Shown in pieces: positions 11,301-22,696 of a DNA stretch of 64,000 bases. The DNA comes from Eucommia ulmoides (taxonomy: Eukaryota; Streptophyta; Magnoliopsida; Garryales; Eucommiaceae): assembly GCA_016647705.1 (NCBI GenBank), contig CM028334.1:15236402-15300401 (forward strand), read 5' to 3'. The notes under the pieces were generated by a model, which was given only the letters and a program-made list of their open reading frames with translations, had not been told where the DNA came from and made no database searches. The translations under genes and the position numbers were made by a program. Positions within the stretch are counted from its first letter, which is position 1. The number at the start of each line of letters is the position of its first letter.

Positions 11301-12333
11301 TTCTTGTATTTTTTTCATTAAATCGGCTTACCAGTTGGGTACCCCTGATGGTGAGATTAGCGTGCCTGATAATAATTGGAATTGGAAACTGCGAATTCCT
11401 CAAAATCTTAAATTCTTCTTTCAAAATTTTTTTCATAAAAGACTTGTTACTAATTCGTTCTGAGTTTCTCGTGGTGTGGATATTTCTAGCATTTGTCAAA
11501 GATGTAATTGTGAAACTGAAAAATATTGGACACGCCTTCGCACTTGTCCTAAAGCAAATCTCATTTTGAATCAAGTTGATTGCTCTAATTTCAGATATAA
11601 CCCTTTTCTTCTGATATATGGGTTTGGATTAAACAAAAGCTTAAAGGAAGTTTTCTTAAGTCTTCCTACTTTTTTTTTGTTGCTACTATTTGGGAAGTTT
11701 GGAAGGAGAGAAATAAAAAGGTTATTGAGTGAGTGTACAATCCTCTAAGTAGAACTCTTGTGAGAATTGCTAACTACTCTAAAGATCTCTCAAAATCTTT
11801 TTTGGAACCTAACTTCCTAAATGATTATAAAAGACCTGTTACTTATTGGTTTTCCCCTAAAACAGGATTCTTTAAACTCAATATGGATAGGAGTGCTAAA
11901 GGTGATCCTGGAAAATGAGGATTTGGTGGCCTACTTAGAGATAACTTGGGTGCGTGGAAGTTTGGTTTTTATGGTTGTATTGATAGTTGCACTGCGTTGG
12001 AAGCAAAGCTTAGAGGTCTTATGATGGGAATCAAGATTACAATTGACAACAATTATCCTAGAGTGTAAGTTGAGACTGACTCTGTTGATGCTATCTCCTT
12101 TATTCTTAACCCTTGCCCAGAGAATCATAGATTCAAGGAGCTTATTGAAGAGTGTAGGAATTTACTTCTTCATAATAATTACACTCTCCAATTTTCTCTT
12201 AGAGAAACCAATCGATATGCCGATATCTTGGCTAAGAGAGGAGCGCATGGAGATTGCAATTTCAAGATGCTTGAGATGCCAACTATGGATATTGAAGACA
12301 CTCTTCTCCAAAAGATGGACAAGAGAGTTTTAG
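8319..12333 (+). pseudogene. LINE ORF2: endonuclease, RT, zf-RVT, RNase H
   Basis: Domains are readable in order across shifting frames. An endonuclease/exonuclease/phosphatase domain covers 8319-9000 (MKIISWNCR, VTGDFNDMA, RLDHALANEKW, YSDHSPILI). The reverse transcriptase covers about 9640-10560 (RLRPMSNKLVGHFQSSFI, then RGLRQADPLSPYLF, then the FVDDL active-site box near 10327). A zf-RVT region lies at about 11300-11580 (CQRCNCETEKYW). An RNase H at about 11860-12330 begins FKLNMDRSAKGDPGK and ends near NRYADILAKRGAH. The ORF2 product nicks the target and reverse transcribes the element RNA. About ten or more frameshifts and stops show it is dead. Confidence 0.85.
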
Positions 12334-12433
12334 ATTTGTGCTCGGATTGTTAATCCCTGGTTTTTGCTTGTTTTGGGTGTTTTTTTTTTTTAAATTATCT
12401 TCCCTACAAAAAAAAAAGAAATAATAAAAAAAT

Positions 12434-13182
12434 CTTTACCCTCGATGAACTTATTTACTATTGATTTACTATTTTCCGAAAATAAATACGAGTGAAAACA
12501 TTAATAATGTTAGAGGTTGACATTAATTATTTTTTAGGTTATAATTTTATTTTTATTTCTCAATATTAAAATTTATTTTTGTTATATTTCCATAAAATGT
12601 ATTATACATAAATTTTATAGGCTCAATTGTGATTCAGGTGTAATATTCAAATGATCGTGTTGTCCCATAGTACGTAGAAGTAACTGCGATGAAACCGTTT
12701 CATTGTATATTATTTGTTCGTTATTTGCAGTTACCTCGTAAAATATATTTTAAAAAAATAATGATAAACAGTTATTTCTTCAAACACGTCCCTCCCCATC
12801 CATCCGTCGCCTCTGTTCGCTGTCCATTCCCTCTCTCAGTCGTTCAATTATCTTCAACTCAAAAATAAATTATACTTCTACCCCAAACTGTAAGCTAAAT
12901 TTCACTTTACATTTTTCAATTTCATTTCTTTTTTTCCCTTGAAATTTCATTAATCCTCACTTTTGACCTCTTCTTTTAATTTTACACACTCGGGAAAATA
13001 AAAGCTCTTTAATTTGGTAAAATTATTAGTCCGGTTAGCAAAGGAAAAGTGCATTTTTTTCTCGTCAACCAAAATTCGACTCTCTTAGAAAACACTCCAA
13101 AAATTAAATTTTAAATTTAATCATGAATGCATTATAGATGAATGTGGCCGTAAAATCGCCCTGGGAGGTGATTAGTCAAGGT
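12434..13182. other. Intergenic DNA, no gene seen
   Basis: The stretch between the LINE tail and the next MITE is AT-rich, with a pyrimidine-rich patch at about 12780-12860. No open reading frame with recognisable content, RNA gene or terminal repeats were seen. Confidence 0.5.
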
Positions 13183-13870
13183 TAGGGATGCCCAAAAAAA
13201 CCGAACCGACGGGTGACCGAGAGAAACCGAACCGAATGGTCCGGGTTGAAACCGACTAAATGATTTTGGTCTTGGTTTTGGTTTTAAATTTAGCAACCGA
13301 AACGGTTTTGGTTTTGATTTTGGGATAATAACGGTGTAACCGAACCGTGTAACTGAACCACGTGACTGAACTGTGTAACCGATACACACACACATAAATA
13401 AGAAATTTACAGTTTAATCTCTATTTTTTTTTTAATTTATTTATAAGTTAACTTTTTTACCCACTAACCCTAGTATAAATATATGGTTATAGGTAAGGTT
13501 TTCAAATCTCACTTCTTATATTTCCTCTTCAAAATTCAATCAGTTGATTTTGTAGGATTAAAAATTAATTGTATGAGAATGATTTGAAGACTGTTGTTAT
13601 ATTTTAGTTATGTTTTTTTTTTTTTTTTCATATATAAGAAACAATGGTCTACAATTTTGCGATTTTGGTTTCGATTTTGTTTTTTTATCAAACTTAAAAA
13701 TTTTAAACAGTTTCGTGGTTTTGGTTTTAGATAAAATTAAATGGTCTGGTTTTAAAACCGTTTAAAAGAAACCGACGGTTTTGGTTTTAGTTTTAGTTTT
13801 ATATATGTTTCACGGTTTTGGTTTTGGTTTTGTATAAAGCCAAGCCAAACTCGAACCACGGACATCCCTA
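13183..13870. mobile_element. hAT-type foldback MITE with exact 8-bp target duplication
   Basis: The element starts TAGGGATGCCC and ends GGACATCCCTA, flanked by an identical 8-bp direct repeat GTCAAGGT (13175-13182 and 13871-13878). The arms are rich in AACCGAACCG / CGGTTTTGGTTTTGG repeats that pair with each other. An 8-bp duplication with a TAGGGATG-type end is typical of hAT-derived plant MITEs. No transposase is present. It lies about 380 bp upstream of the tetraspanin start codon. Confidence 0.85.
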
Positions 13871-14113
13871 GTCAAGGTGCGCGTAAACTGGTCCAGACGC
13901 ACCTTACCATAAAAAAATTACCAAAAAAAATCCCTAATCTCTAGTGTGAAAATGATAATTAAGATAAATTTTTTTTATAAATTTTGATATTGAGTACAAA
14001 TTATAATTTAGTGAACCCAAAACTTCCTCTCTCTCTCAAACAAACCTAAAAAATTCTCTTTCTCTAAAAATCTCTCTCAAACTTGGCATCCAAAAATAAA
14101 GAAAGCCTCCCCC

Positions 14114-14120
14114 TATATAA
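14114..14120 (+). promoter_or_regulatory. Candidate TATA box of the tetraspanin gene, with CT-rich leader
   Basis: TATATAA occurs 139 bp before the ATG at 14253. It is followed by a (CT)n-rich stretch (about 14140-14200), typical of plant 5' untranslated leaders. A transcription start near 14145 would fit, but it is inferred from spacing only. Confidence 0.5.
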
Positions 14121-14252
14121 TCTCCCTTTTAAAACCAAAACCTCCTCTCTTCCTCTCTCTCTCTCTCTCTCAAAATTTAAACCACCCTCTCTCTCTCTAC
14201 ACGATTATCATCATTATCAAATCCCTAGGGTTTCGCAAACAAGAAAACAGAA

Positions 14253-16926
14253 ATGGTGCGTTTCAGCAACGCACTGATATCAATCCTAAACGTCATCACC
14301 CTCCTCATATCCCTCGGCGCCATATCCATCTCTCTGTGGGCCTACCTCCATTCGGGTCCCACCCTCTGCCAAAAGGTCCTCCAGAAACCTCTTTTAATCA
14401 TCGGACTCTGCCTCCTCGTACTCTCTCTCCTTGGCCTTGTCGGCTCATGCTGTAAGGTCTCCTTCCTCCTATGGATATACCTCTTCGTCAACTTCCTCCT
14501 CATCATCGGAGTCCTCTGTTTTGCAATTTTTGCGGTGGTCGTCACCAATAGGGGCGTCGGAAGGGCGGTTTCCGGCAAAGGGTACAAGGAGTACCGGCTC
14601 GGAGATTATTCCCGGTGGCTGCAGAGGTACGTGGTGAATGCCGAGCACTGGGACGAGATCAAGAGTTGTTTTGTGGATTTCGATGTCTGCCGGAAAATGA
14701 AGGGGATGAACACCGGTGATTTTCAGAAATATGGGTTGTCTCCTACCCAGGTACATTGCTACGATTCTCTAATCATTATTTCTTTTTCCTTAATAATTGG
14801 TCTAATATTTCTTGTGATGATATTAATATTATTATTATTTTTCTAAATTTATGTGTTTCTAATGCCATATATATTTATATAGATAGATATGTAGATAGAT
14901 AGGTAACACTATTTAGATTATGAATGTTGATGATATTCATATATTCAAGTTTTTCCTTGAATATTGGATATTAGTGTTTGAATGTTGAATATTGAATATT
15001 CAATTTTTAAATTTATAAAAATTTATAAATATAAAAAATAGTGAATAATACAAAATTAATTTTTAAATGGTACAATGATTAAATTCAATTGGTTTGAAAA
15101 TAGAAACATAAAAATTTTCAGCGAGAATTTTTCTTTCTCCTAAATATTTTATTTATTAATTTAAGTTATTGAGTAGATTGAATGGTGCAAAGAAATTTGA
15201 AGTTAATAGGTTAAGAGATTGTAAAAGTTCAATATCAGTCATTCATCTTTAAAATTTAAATTTGCACCATTAAAATGACTTTTTGTCTTAATTTAATAAT
15301 AAATAAATAGAGCGAGTTGATCGAACAAAATGATAGTATTAATCACGACGAGACTTATCGTTTAGACATTGAACTTGTCTTCTTCTTTTTTAATTTAAAA
15401 AAAAAAGGAAATTTTTTTGTAGGTTTTAAATGTTCATTATTATTTTTCTCCTTTTCAGTTTCTGAAAATACTCCTTCCTCTATAAATTGTGATTTGTTTT
15501 ACTTTAACCTTAAAAAAAGAAAAAGAAAAATCGAAAAATAGTAAAAAAAAAAAAAGATAGATAAAAAGAAAATAATCTTATCAAGTAGAGAGGATTCTTC
15601 ATCAGAGATTGCTAAAATTAGAAATAAAAATTTTCATTTTAAGGATATAAATAGATTGGGTCAAGGCTCTTAATAGAGGTCAAGAGTTGGAGATTTATTA
15701 AAAATAAAATCTATATTTACACATTTTTTAAAAATAAAATTTTACTGATTGATGTATCTATTTTTATTTTTATTTTTTTAAAAAAATACATAAATAGACT
15801 TTATAAAGACAATTAAAATGAAGAAAACTCCAAAATAAAATAAGAGGATATATGATAGGTGTGCTATTATGAGTTTGTTATTTTCAAACAACTAATAAAG
15901 AGGTGGTTATAGGAGGAGACGAGAGGAGATTATCAAAATTTTAATTTGAAAGTGTGAAAAGATAGTAAATAAATTAACCAATTAAACACAAATGTAAAAT
16001 TTAAAAGAATAATATAATTTAACTCAATTGTCTGGAAAGTGCGAGTGTCAAATATTTGGACGAATTTTTCCTCAAAAATATTGTCGATCTTATCTACAAT
16101 CTATCAAAACTAATCTCAACTATTTATCAAAAAACATTTTTAAATTCCGCACAGTATATTTAAATTGAACAAGAATTTAAATAGGCCGAACGCCGAAAGT
16201 CCATGCTCGGGTTTTGGTTTTACTCTATGAACAGCAAGACTGGACCTAAAGATCCAACAAGCTCAATATTCACCCAAACACACGATATAGAATTTTTTTA
16301 GAAAAATTCAATAATTCTATCCAAACTTTAAAATCATTGTACGTCATAAAACTTGTCCCATTTGTTTGCGTAGACAAATTATAGTAACTTTCATATAGAT
16401 TGCATAAATAAAAATTTAAATTTGTGGACTGTTAACCAAATTTATTTATTTTTTTATATTGAATGAAATTCTTTTTTTTTTTTTTTAAGTGGAAAGAATC
16501 ATATTTTATTTATTTATTTGAAATATGCATTTATAAAGAAGTACTAAATTCAGTACATTCACTAGCCTCGTCTTTAGTAACTAATAATGCTTTTCCATTT
16601 CTTTTTTTCGCCAGTCGGGTTGCTGCAAACCCCCAACCTACTGCGGCTTCCAATTCCACAACGCCACCTACTGGACGTCCCCGAAATCCGGGCCGGCCGT
16701 GCCAGACAACGACTGCAACACTTGGAGCAACGACCAAAGGAAGCTATGCTTCGACTGCAACTCCTGCAAGGCCGGAGTTTTGGCCAACATCAAGAGGGAG
16801 TGGCGGCAACTGGCCTATGTCAACTTTGTCCTCGCCCTTTTTCTCATGCTGGTTTACTCCGTCGGCTGTTGTGCTCTGAAGAACAATCGCGCCGGCCGGT
16901 ACAAGAGGCCCAAAGCCTACCCCTGA
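14253..16926 (+). CDS. Plant tetraspanin (TET8-like family), two exons
   Basis: This is a four-pass membrane protein that organises plasma-membrane microdomains. The exons are 14253-14750 and 16615-16926, with a GT..AG phase-0 intron, giving 269 aa, a normal length. TM1 is at about residues 7-30, TM2 about 46-66, TM3 about 72-98 and TM4 about 230-252. The plant-conserved GKGYKEYRLGDYSRWLQ follows TM3. The large extracellular loop carries the plant signature GCCK (residues 168-171, SGCCKPP) and a paired-cysteine segment LCFDCNSCKAG. An NAT sequon lies in the loop. The intron falls just before GCCK. The start MVRFSNALISILNV matches the family N-terminus, and the frame is intact throughout. It is close to the TET7/8/9 group, but the exact orthologue was not decided. 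Confidence 0.93.
14751..16614 (+). other. Tetraspanin intron 1
   Basis: The 1864-bp AT-rich intron begins GTACAT and ends TTCGCCAG. It holds poly(A/T) runs and a short TAGATAGATA repeat near 14880. No mobile element with defined ends was recognised in it. Confidence 0.85.
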
Positions 16927-17219
16927 GAGTCTGTCCCCACCCCCCACCCCCAGTTATTTGTTGTGGGTACCATTTTTTCGTTATTTTCTGTTCTAGTTTT
17001 TCATGTTTGTGTAGGACAAGTTCCGTGATACTGTGTTGGATTTTTTAAATTCTTTTCGTAACCTGAATTTTAGATAATGTGTTGACTTGATTATGTGATG
17101 TTATGTTTTTCATAATTTTTAATGTTAAAATTGGAGTTATTGACGAAAAAAATATAAATAAAAAACTTAATTTCTAAAAACACGACTGTCCAAACTTACT
17201 TATGGAAGAGGAGTAAAAC
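16927..17219 (+). other. Tetraspanin 3' untranslated region and flank
   Basis: T-rich sequence follows the TGA (16924-16926), with AATATAAATAAA-like signals at about 17150-17162 that could direct polyadenylation. No other feature was seen before the hairpin cluster. Confidence 0.4.
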
Positions 17220-17395
17220 GCAGATTGAAAATGCGTTTTTACGAAAAACGCATTTTCGAAATGCGTTTCTTTTTTTTTTTTTTTTTTTTTTAAAAAAATA
17301 AATTAGAAACGCATTCTAAGAATGCGTTTCTACAAAATTCAAAAAAAAATAAAAATGGAGAAACGCATTATAAGAATGCGTTTCTCCAAAATCAT

Positions 17396-17431
<36 letters not shown>

Positions 17432-18235
17432 AACCAGCAACCCACCCCAAAAACAGCATTTGCATTTGCAAACCCACCCACCAAAAAAAAAGGCATTTGC
17501 AAACCCACCCACACCAAACAGCAGGACCCCACCCACACCAAACAGCAGGACCCCACCCCCAAAACGTACTTTCTTCTTGCCACTTACATACACAGTAGAG
17601 AGAGGGTTTTTGGTTCAAAAAAAAAATCGCCGCTTACATTTGGTAGAGTAATTTTATATTTTTTTATTTTTTTTATTTTTTTTCCATTTTTCCGTTTTAT
17701 TTTGTGTGTATATATAAATATAAAATTACTCTACATACATCTAGATCTGCATTACTAAAACAAACCCAAAAAAAAAATTAAAAAAAATGGTTTACTAACC
17801 AAAACGAGACAGATGGCAGCGGAGAGCGAGATCGGCGACAGAGGGCCGGATCTACATTTCCAAAAAAAAAAAAAAAAAATTAAAAACCAGCAAAAACCCA
17901 TATTATACTAAAAAATTAAAAAAATGCAAAAAACTCAACAACAAACAAAAAACAAACAAACATATATACACATATAATATACACACACATATATCCACAC
18001 GTATATATACACACATATATACACGAAAAAAAGTCAAAAACAAACCAAAAAAATAAAAACCTTACGTTCGTATCCTTGGCGGAGAACTCACGGCGACGGC
18101 GGCGATCTTTCCTCTCTCTCTACCGAATGTAAACGGCGATTTTTTTTTTTTTAACCAAAAACCCTCTCTCTCTACTGTGTATGTAAGTGGCAAGAAAAAG
18201 GTGCGTTGTTTGGGGGTGGGGGCCTGCTGTTTGGG
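17220..18235. repeat. Hairpin cluster and inverted repeat next to the foldback element
   Basis: At 17220-17395 short palindromes such as AACGCATTCTAAGAATGCGT recur, separated by poly(A/T). Then come two tandem blocks: GCATTTGCAAACCCACCCA twice and ACACCAAACAGCAGGACCCC twice. A longer inverted repeat pairs about 17495-17640 with 18125-18235. Its core is the sequence around CTTGCCACTTACATACACAG and its complement. The loop holds a GC-richer patch at 17815-17852 and 18068-18130. The many lysine or phenylalanine open frames here come from homopolymers. It probably belongs to the same foldback/MULE family as the next two elements. Confidence 0.6.
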
Positions 18236-19151
18236 GAGTTGTTTACGTAATAAATAATTTAAAAAAAAAATACTGAAAAAGTATTTATTTCAACTTATTT
18301 ACCGAAGGAATGCATTTCGCCCTTCTGAAAGGCGGAATCGATTTTTTTTATTTTTTTTTTTATTTTCTTGATCCCGGCCTTGTGAAGGCCGGGATAAAAA
18401 AACTCTTTCTTTTTTTTTTTTAAGTTTTTTAGATCCCTGCCGGGATCAACAAATTTAATTTTTTTTGTTTGTTTGTTATGTTTTGTTTTAGCCGAATAAA
18501 TTTTTAAAATTTTCGGCAATTTTGAGTAGATTAACGGTGGTCTATCGATATTTTAAATAAATCTAATTTTTTTTGTGTATAAATTACGTTCAAAATACTC
18601 CATAATGTTTTTTACAACACTAAAAACGGACAAGTAGATGAATTTTAAATAACCGCCAAAGTTGACCAGACGAGTTTTTTTGAAAATTTTGAGTTAACAA
18701 AAAATGGTCGTCTATCCGTAACAGAAATTAATCTGATTTTTTTGTATACAAACTACATTCATAACGCTAAATAATAAAATCAAGAACACCAAAAACGGAT
18801 TAGTGAATAATTTTTAAATAATGGTTATTGTCACGACATTTTATTATTTTTCAACGTTCCAAAAATATTATATTACTCTTCAATGTTTGAATTGACATAA
18901 CTTTACGCTCGGTGATCCGTTGGAGACAATTTTTTTTTTTAAAAAGTTGGGTCTGATCTAAGTCATCACTCTAACTTTCGAAGATTTCAATTTTACCAAT
19001 AGGACAAGACGCACGCTCGCAATGAAGATTACAAATTTAGTTACACAACACTTCGAATCCAAAATTGAATATGAAAACGGGCTTTATTTGAAAAAATACT
19101 GGACCAAACCGCCTACGAAGTTTGCAAGCCTAGATCTAAAAAAAGTACCTG

Positions 19152-19201
<50 letters not shown>

Positions 19202-20046
19202 GCCCTAAACGGACCACTGAGCGCAAAGTTATGTCTATCCAAACTTTTTCTATTATTTTACATAATTTTTCTCTTCTCTCAACACCATATATTCCCTTAT
19301 CCATTTTTTATGTTCTCGATTTTATTATTTAGCGTTATGAACGTAGTTTGTATACAAAAAAATCAGATTCATTTCTGTTATGGATAGACGACCATTTTTT
19401 GTTAACTCAAAATTTTCAAAAAAACTCGTCTGGTCAACTTTAGCGGTTATTTAAAATTCATCAACTTGTCCGTTTTTAGTATTATAAGTTTTGTTATGTA
19501 GTATTATCAACATAATTTATATACAAAAAATTTAATTCATTTCTATTACGGACATGTAATCTTTTGTTAATTCTAAATTGTTGAAAAAAAATTCGCCGTT
19601 ATCGAAACAACTCATCTGGTCAATTTTGGCGATTTTTTAAAATTCATCCACTTATCCGTTTTTAGTGTTGTAAAAAGTATTATGGAGTATTTTGAACGTA
19701 ATTTATATACAAAAAAATTAGATTTATTTAAAATATCGATAGACCACTGTTAATCAACTCAAAGTTGCCGAAAATTTTAAAAATTTATTCGGCAAAAAAA
19801 AAAAAAAAATTAAAAAAAAAATTAGTTTTTTGATCCCGGCCTTCACATGGCCGGGATCAAAAAAATAAAAATAAAAATATAATTTTTTTGATCCCGGCCT
19901 TCACAAGGCCGGGATCAAGAAAATCAAAAAAATAAAATTCGATCCCGCCCTTCAGAAGGGCGAAATGCATTCCTTCGGTAAATAAGTTGAAATCAATACT
20001 TTTTCAATAATTTTTTTTTTTAAAATATTTATTACGTAAACAACTC
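18236..20046. mobile_element. Foldback element with about 0.6-0.7-kb inverted arms
   Basis: The left end GAGTTGTTTACGTAATAAATA is matched by its complement ending CGTAAACAACTC at 20046. The arms (about 18236-18800 and 19317-20046) are inverted copies. They include CTTATTTACCGAAGGAATGC, the palindrome GATCCCGGCCTT..AAGGCCGGGATC, and a block with CGGACAAGT and GGTCGTCTATCC. The loop (about 18800-19316) contains a run of nearly 50 A residues at 19151-19199. No transposase is encoded. The end sequence GGTAAATAAG..ATACT..poly(T)..AAATATTTA resembles the outermost right end of the neighbouring MULE at 31948-32006, which suggests one family. Confidence 0.75.
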
Positions 20047-20099
20047 GCTCTTTGGGGGGTGGGTTTGCAAATGCCTTTTTTTTTTATTTCGTACCCGGG

Positions 20100-20557
20100 T
20101 GTCACGGTCTTAGCTTGTCCAGTGCTTGTTCTCGCACATGGCCGCTTGTCCGTGACCCTTTTTATTTGTTTTCTAAACTAGTTTAGCTTAAATTAGCTTA
20201 ATTTAGTTTATTTATTTCATTTCTTGTAGAAAGACACCATTATGACTCTTCGAGCATAATGATGTCTATTGTGGTCACTTGTATTTTTTTACTTAAAAAT
20301 ATTATGTGGGTGGACATACTCTTGAAGTCATTCAAGCCTTTCACACCTTGTAACCTTTGATATTAATACAATTGTTATTGTTATTGTAATTGTATTCTTC
20401 TCTACATTGCCGGCATGTGTTGTTGTAGGGAAACTCGTTGCTATTAAAACCGCTTCCGCTATTTAAGATCCTCTGATTTTCAGGCTTACTATTACGCGAT
20501 CCCCTAATTAGCGCCGCACGGTCCACTTTTTAGCCTTAAAAGGCTCGGCCCGTGACA
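20100..20557. mobile_element. Probable solo LTR inside the MULE left terminal repeat
   Basis: The segment starts TGTCACGG and ends CCGTGACA, perfect 8-bp inverted ends with the TG..CA of LTRs. It interrupts the MULE left arm: flanking CGTACCCGGG and CTAGGGATGTGATC join to resemble the continuous right arm. The expected 5-bp duplication is at best degenerate (CCGGG against CTAGG or TAGGG), so another short-TIR element type cannot be excluded. Confidence 0.55.
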
Positions 20558-20612
20558 CTAGGGATGTGATCCCGGGCATACATAGGACCCGGAGATCACA
20601 TCCCCGGATCCT

Positions 20613-20637
20613 AAATAATAATAAAATAAATAAATAA

Positions 20638-20700
<63 letters not shown>
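20613..20700. repeat. (AAT)n microsatellite
   Basis: About 25 AAT/ATA units lie within the MULE left terminal repeat. The right arm lacks the same array, so it expanded after insertion. Confidence 0.9.
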
Positions 20701-21328
20701 TAAATGGGAACGAGCATTTTTGCCCATTCCCGAGGACAGCCGCAGTACTGCTGCAACGGCTGTCCTACTGAACGGTCAAAGGAAATGACCGTTCAGTAGA
20801 GAACGGTCATTTCCTTTGACCGGTGAAGGTAAGTTTATTTTTGTTTGTTTTGTTTAATTTATTTATTAGTTTGGTTTAATTAGTAAGTTTTGTACTTGTT
20901 TAATTTTTTAATTTATTAGTTAGTTACTTTTGTTACATAGTTAGTTTAGTTATTTAATTGGTTAGTTAACTAGTTCTTTTAATTTAATATGTTAGTTTAG
21001 TTATTCAATTTGTTAGATAGTTGGTTAGTTTAATTTGTTAAATAGTTGGTTAGTTAGTTAGTTAGTTTAATTTTTTTAATTTATTTGTTAGTAAGTTTAT
21101 TTTTTTAATGTGTTTGAAAAAATTATTTTATTATTTTTAAAAAATATATATTTTAGTCTTTCAATAATTAAAAATAAATTTTAGTCTTTCAATTAAAATC
21201 AAATTAATTGAATTTATGGAATTAATATTAACTTGATGTCGAATTTATATTCCATTCAAAGTTAAAGTTAATTAAATTAAAATTATAAGGATTGAAAAAT
21301 GTAAACGGTGAGAGATCTGTATCGTTCA

Positions 21329-21694
21329 ATGGGACAACACTGGATTTTGAAAGACGAATTATCATACTCTTTAGATCTAAGAATTCGTTACTCTTCACGG
21401 TGGATTGCAGGGATGCAGAAGGAATACACTTATCGTGTCAACCAATCAGAGATTATGGTAGACGGATGCGGACAATATAATATCCCAATAGCGTGTCAAT
21501 TGGCCAGAACAATGTCAATAGACACGCCGTATAACCTTCAGATGGTGTTGCATCACTACCGCGAAGAAAATAACCGAATGCAAATTCGAATTTTTCGACA
21601 CAAGCTTGAAACGACGGCACGTGAGCGTCTCGAACAATGTTTGGTTGTCGAAGCGCGTACTTACATGAGATGCGCAAGAGAATCTCAATATTAG
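21329..21694 (+). CDS. MULE accessory ORF A, uncharacterised (121 aa)
   Basis: An intact small ORF lies just inside the MULE left arm. The protein is basic and charged, without signal peptide or membrane segment. Notable stretches are WILKDELSYSLDLRIRY, GMQKEYTYRVN near the middle, and EENNRMQIR followed by a probable amphipathic helix (LETTARERLEQCLVVEA). I do not recognise a family. It resembles the degraded ORF B at 22004-22486 in order and spacing of motifs (W-I/V-L, YRVN, NNRM), so the two look like a duplicated pair. The transposase and PMD genes run on the opposite strand. A GTG at 21308 could extend it by seven codons, but the ATG is the likelier start. Function is unknown. Confidence 0.45.
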   Translation: MGQHWILKDELSYSLDLRIRYSSRWIAGMQKEYTYRVNQSEIMVDGCGQYNIPIACQLARTMSIDTPYNLQMVLHHYREENNRMQIRIFRHKLETTARERLEQCLVVEARTYMRCARESQY

Positions 21695-22003
21695 TCAAAT
21701 ATTGAAATGTCTAATGATGAGAGTAATGTTTAATATTTTCGCGTTGGTGAATTGCAGTTTAAATATCTATTTCCTTTTAAGTCTAATGTATTGTTTTTAT
21801 GTTAAATTATAATAACGTTAGTTCTACCAAACAACTGACTTCATCTCTTTCAATTGATAGGTGGTGTTGGGTTAGCTTTTTTTAGTTAAGTCTCGTGTAC
21901 ATAAGTTCTAAAACATCATTTTTCAGTAATTATGTTTTAAAAAAACTAATTTTTTGTTCAATATAAACTTTGTAAAGAAACTATTCAGCCTATAATTTTC
22001 GTG

Positions 22004-22486
22004 ATGTCTTCACATATTAATTCAAATAAAGAAAACTCATTTGGTTTTTCAAGTAAAGAGAACTCATATGGTGTTTGGGGTTGGTCTGGACCGTGAGATC
22101 ACCAAAGATGTTGGGTTCTACAACCATATTATGATGACTACTGGAGTGATCAAGACACTAACCCGATAGAGTATCGCGTCGGTCTACGCCAAAAATGGGA
22201 ATACAGGGTGAATGAGTTTAACAACCTTATATCTTATTTGAGAGATCTTAATGCATCAGTTCCGCATCGTCGAAGTCTTCAGATGTCTAGACGATTTATA
22301 ATTGATGACACAACCGAGATCGAAGATACTGTCACACGAATTCGCCTGAAGAATAATCGAATGTTGTTGCGCAGGAATTGATATTATCTACTACAAATAG
22401 CCAATGAAATGGTTGCCGCAAGCAACAGAGCACTCTCTCCAAGCGAATACCATAACGTGATAAATAACAATAAATATTTGTCTTAG
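22004..22486 (+). pseudogene. MULE accessory ORF B, paralogue of ORF A, two stops
   Basis: From ATG 22004 one frame runs 161 codons to TAG 22484-22486 with only two internal stops (TGA at 22094 and at 22379). The frame stays open apart from these, which suggests recent loss or nonsense decay. It reads MSSHINSNKENSFGF at the start, then WVLQPYYDDYW, QKWEYRVNEFN, RRFIIDDTTEIEDTV and KNNRMLLRR, and ends in NKYLS. The YRVN and NNRM landmarks are shared with ORF A. No known domain was recognised. It lies about 300 bp after ORF A on the same strand. Confidence 0.45.
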
Positions 22487-22696
22487 GGGTACATGTCCAA
22501 TGAAGAATAAAGAATTTTTGGCAGTTCAATATCTTTTTAAGTTTTTTTTGTCATTATTTTCGTGATGTTATGTACTGTATTTCTTATGTATTATCTTTAT
22601 TATGAGTTTTATAACAAATACCGTTAAACATGTTTCTAATTTATGTAATATTTTTTTCTTATTTTTATAATTACTTGTACTTGTTAATGCGTTTAA

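Larger units (their letters stand above)
360..12433 (+). mobile_element. L1-type LINE, decayed, split by a Copia insertion
   Basis: This is a non-LTR retrotransposon of the plant L1 type. Its order is 5' leader, ORF1 (DUF4283 plus zinc knuckle), ORF2 (apurinic endonuclease, reverse transcriptase, zf-RVT, RNase H), then an A-rich tail at about 12409-12433. ORF1 is broken after about 1388 by the Copia element and resumes at 7809. All parts carry many stops and frameshifts, so the copy is dead. A C-terminal RNase H domain is a known feature of many plant L1 lineages. I could not identify flanking target duplications, so both ends are approximate. Confidence 0.8.

Noticed and set aside
14083..14277. 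Short frame overlapping the tetraspanin start
   Set aside because: It reads the CT-rich leader in another frame, is Ser/Leu-rich from (CT)n, and competes with the clear tetraspanin start at 14253.
17316..17651. Open frames rich in Lys, Phe and Gly around 17.3-17.65 kb
   Set aside because: Products of poly(A/T) and of the tandem CCCACCCACACC repeats in the hairpin cluster.
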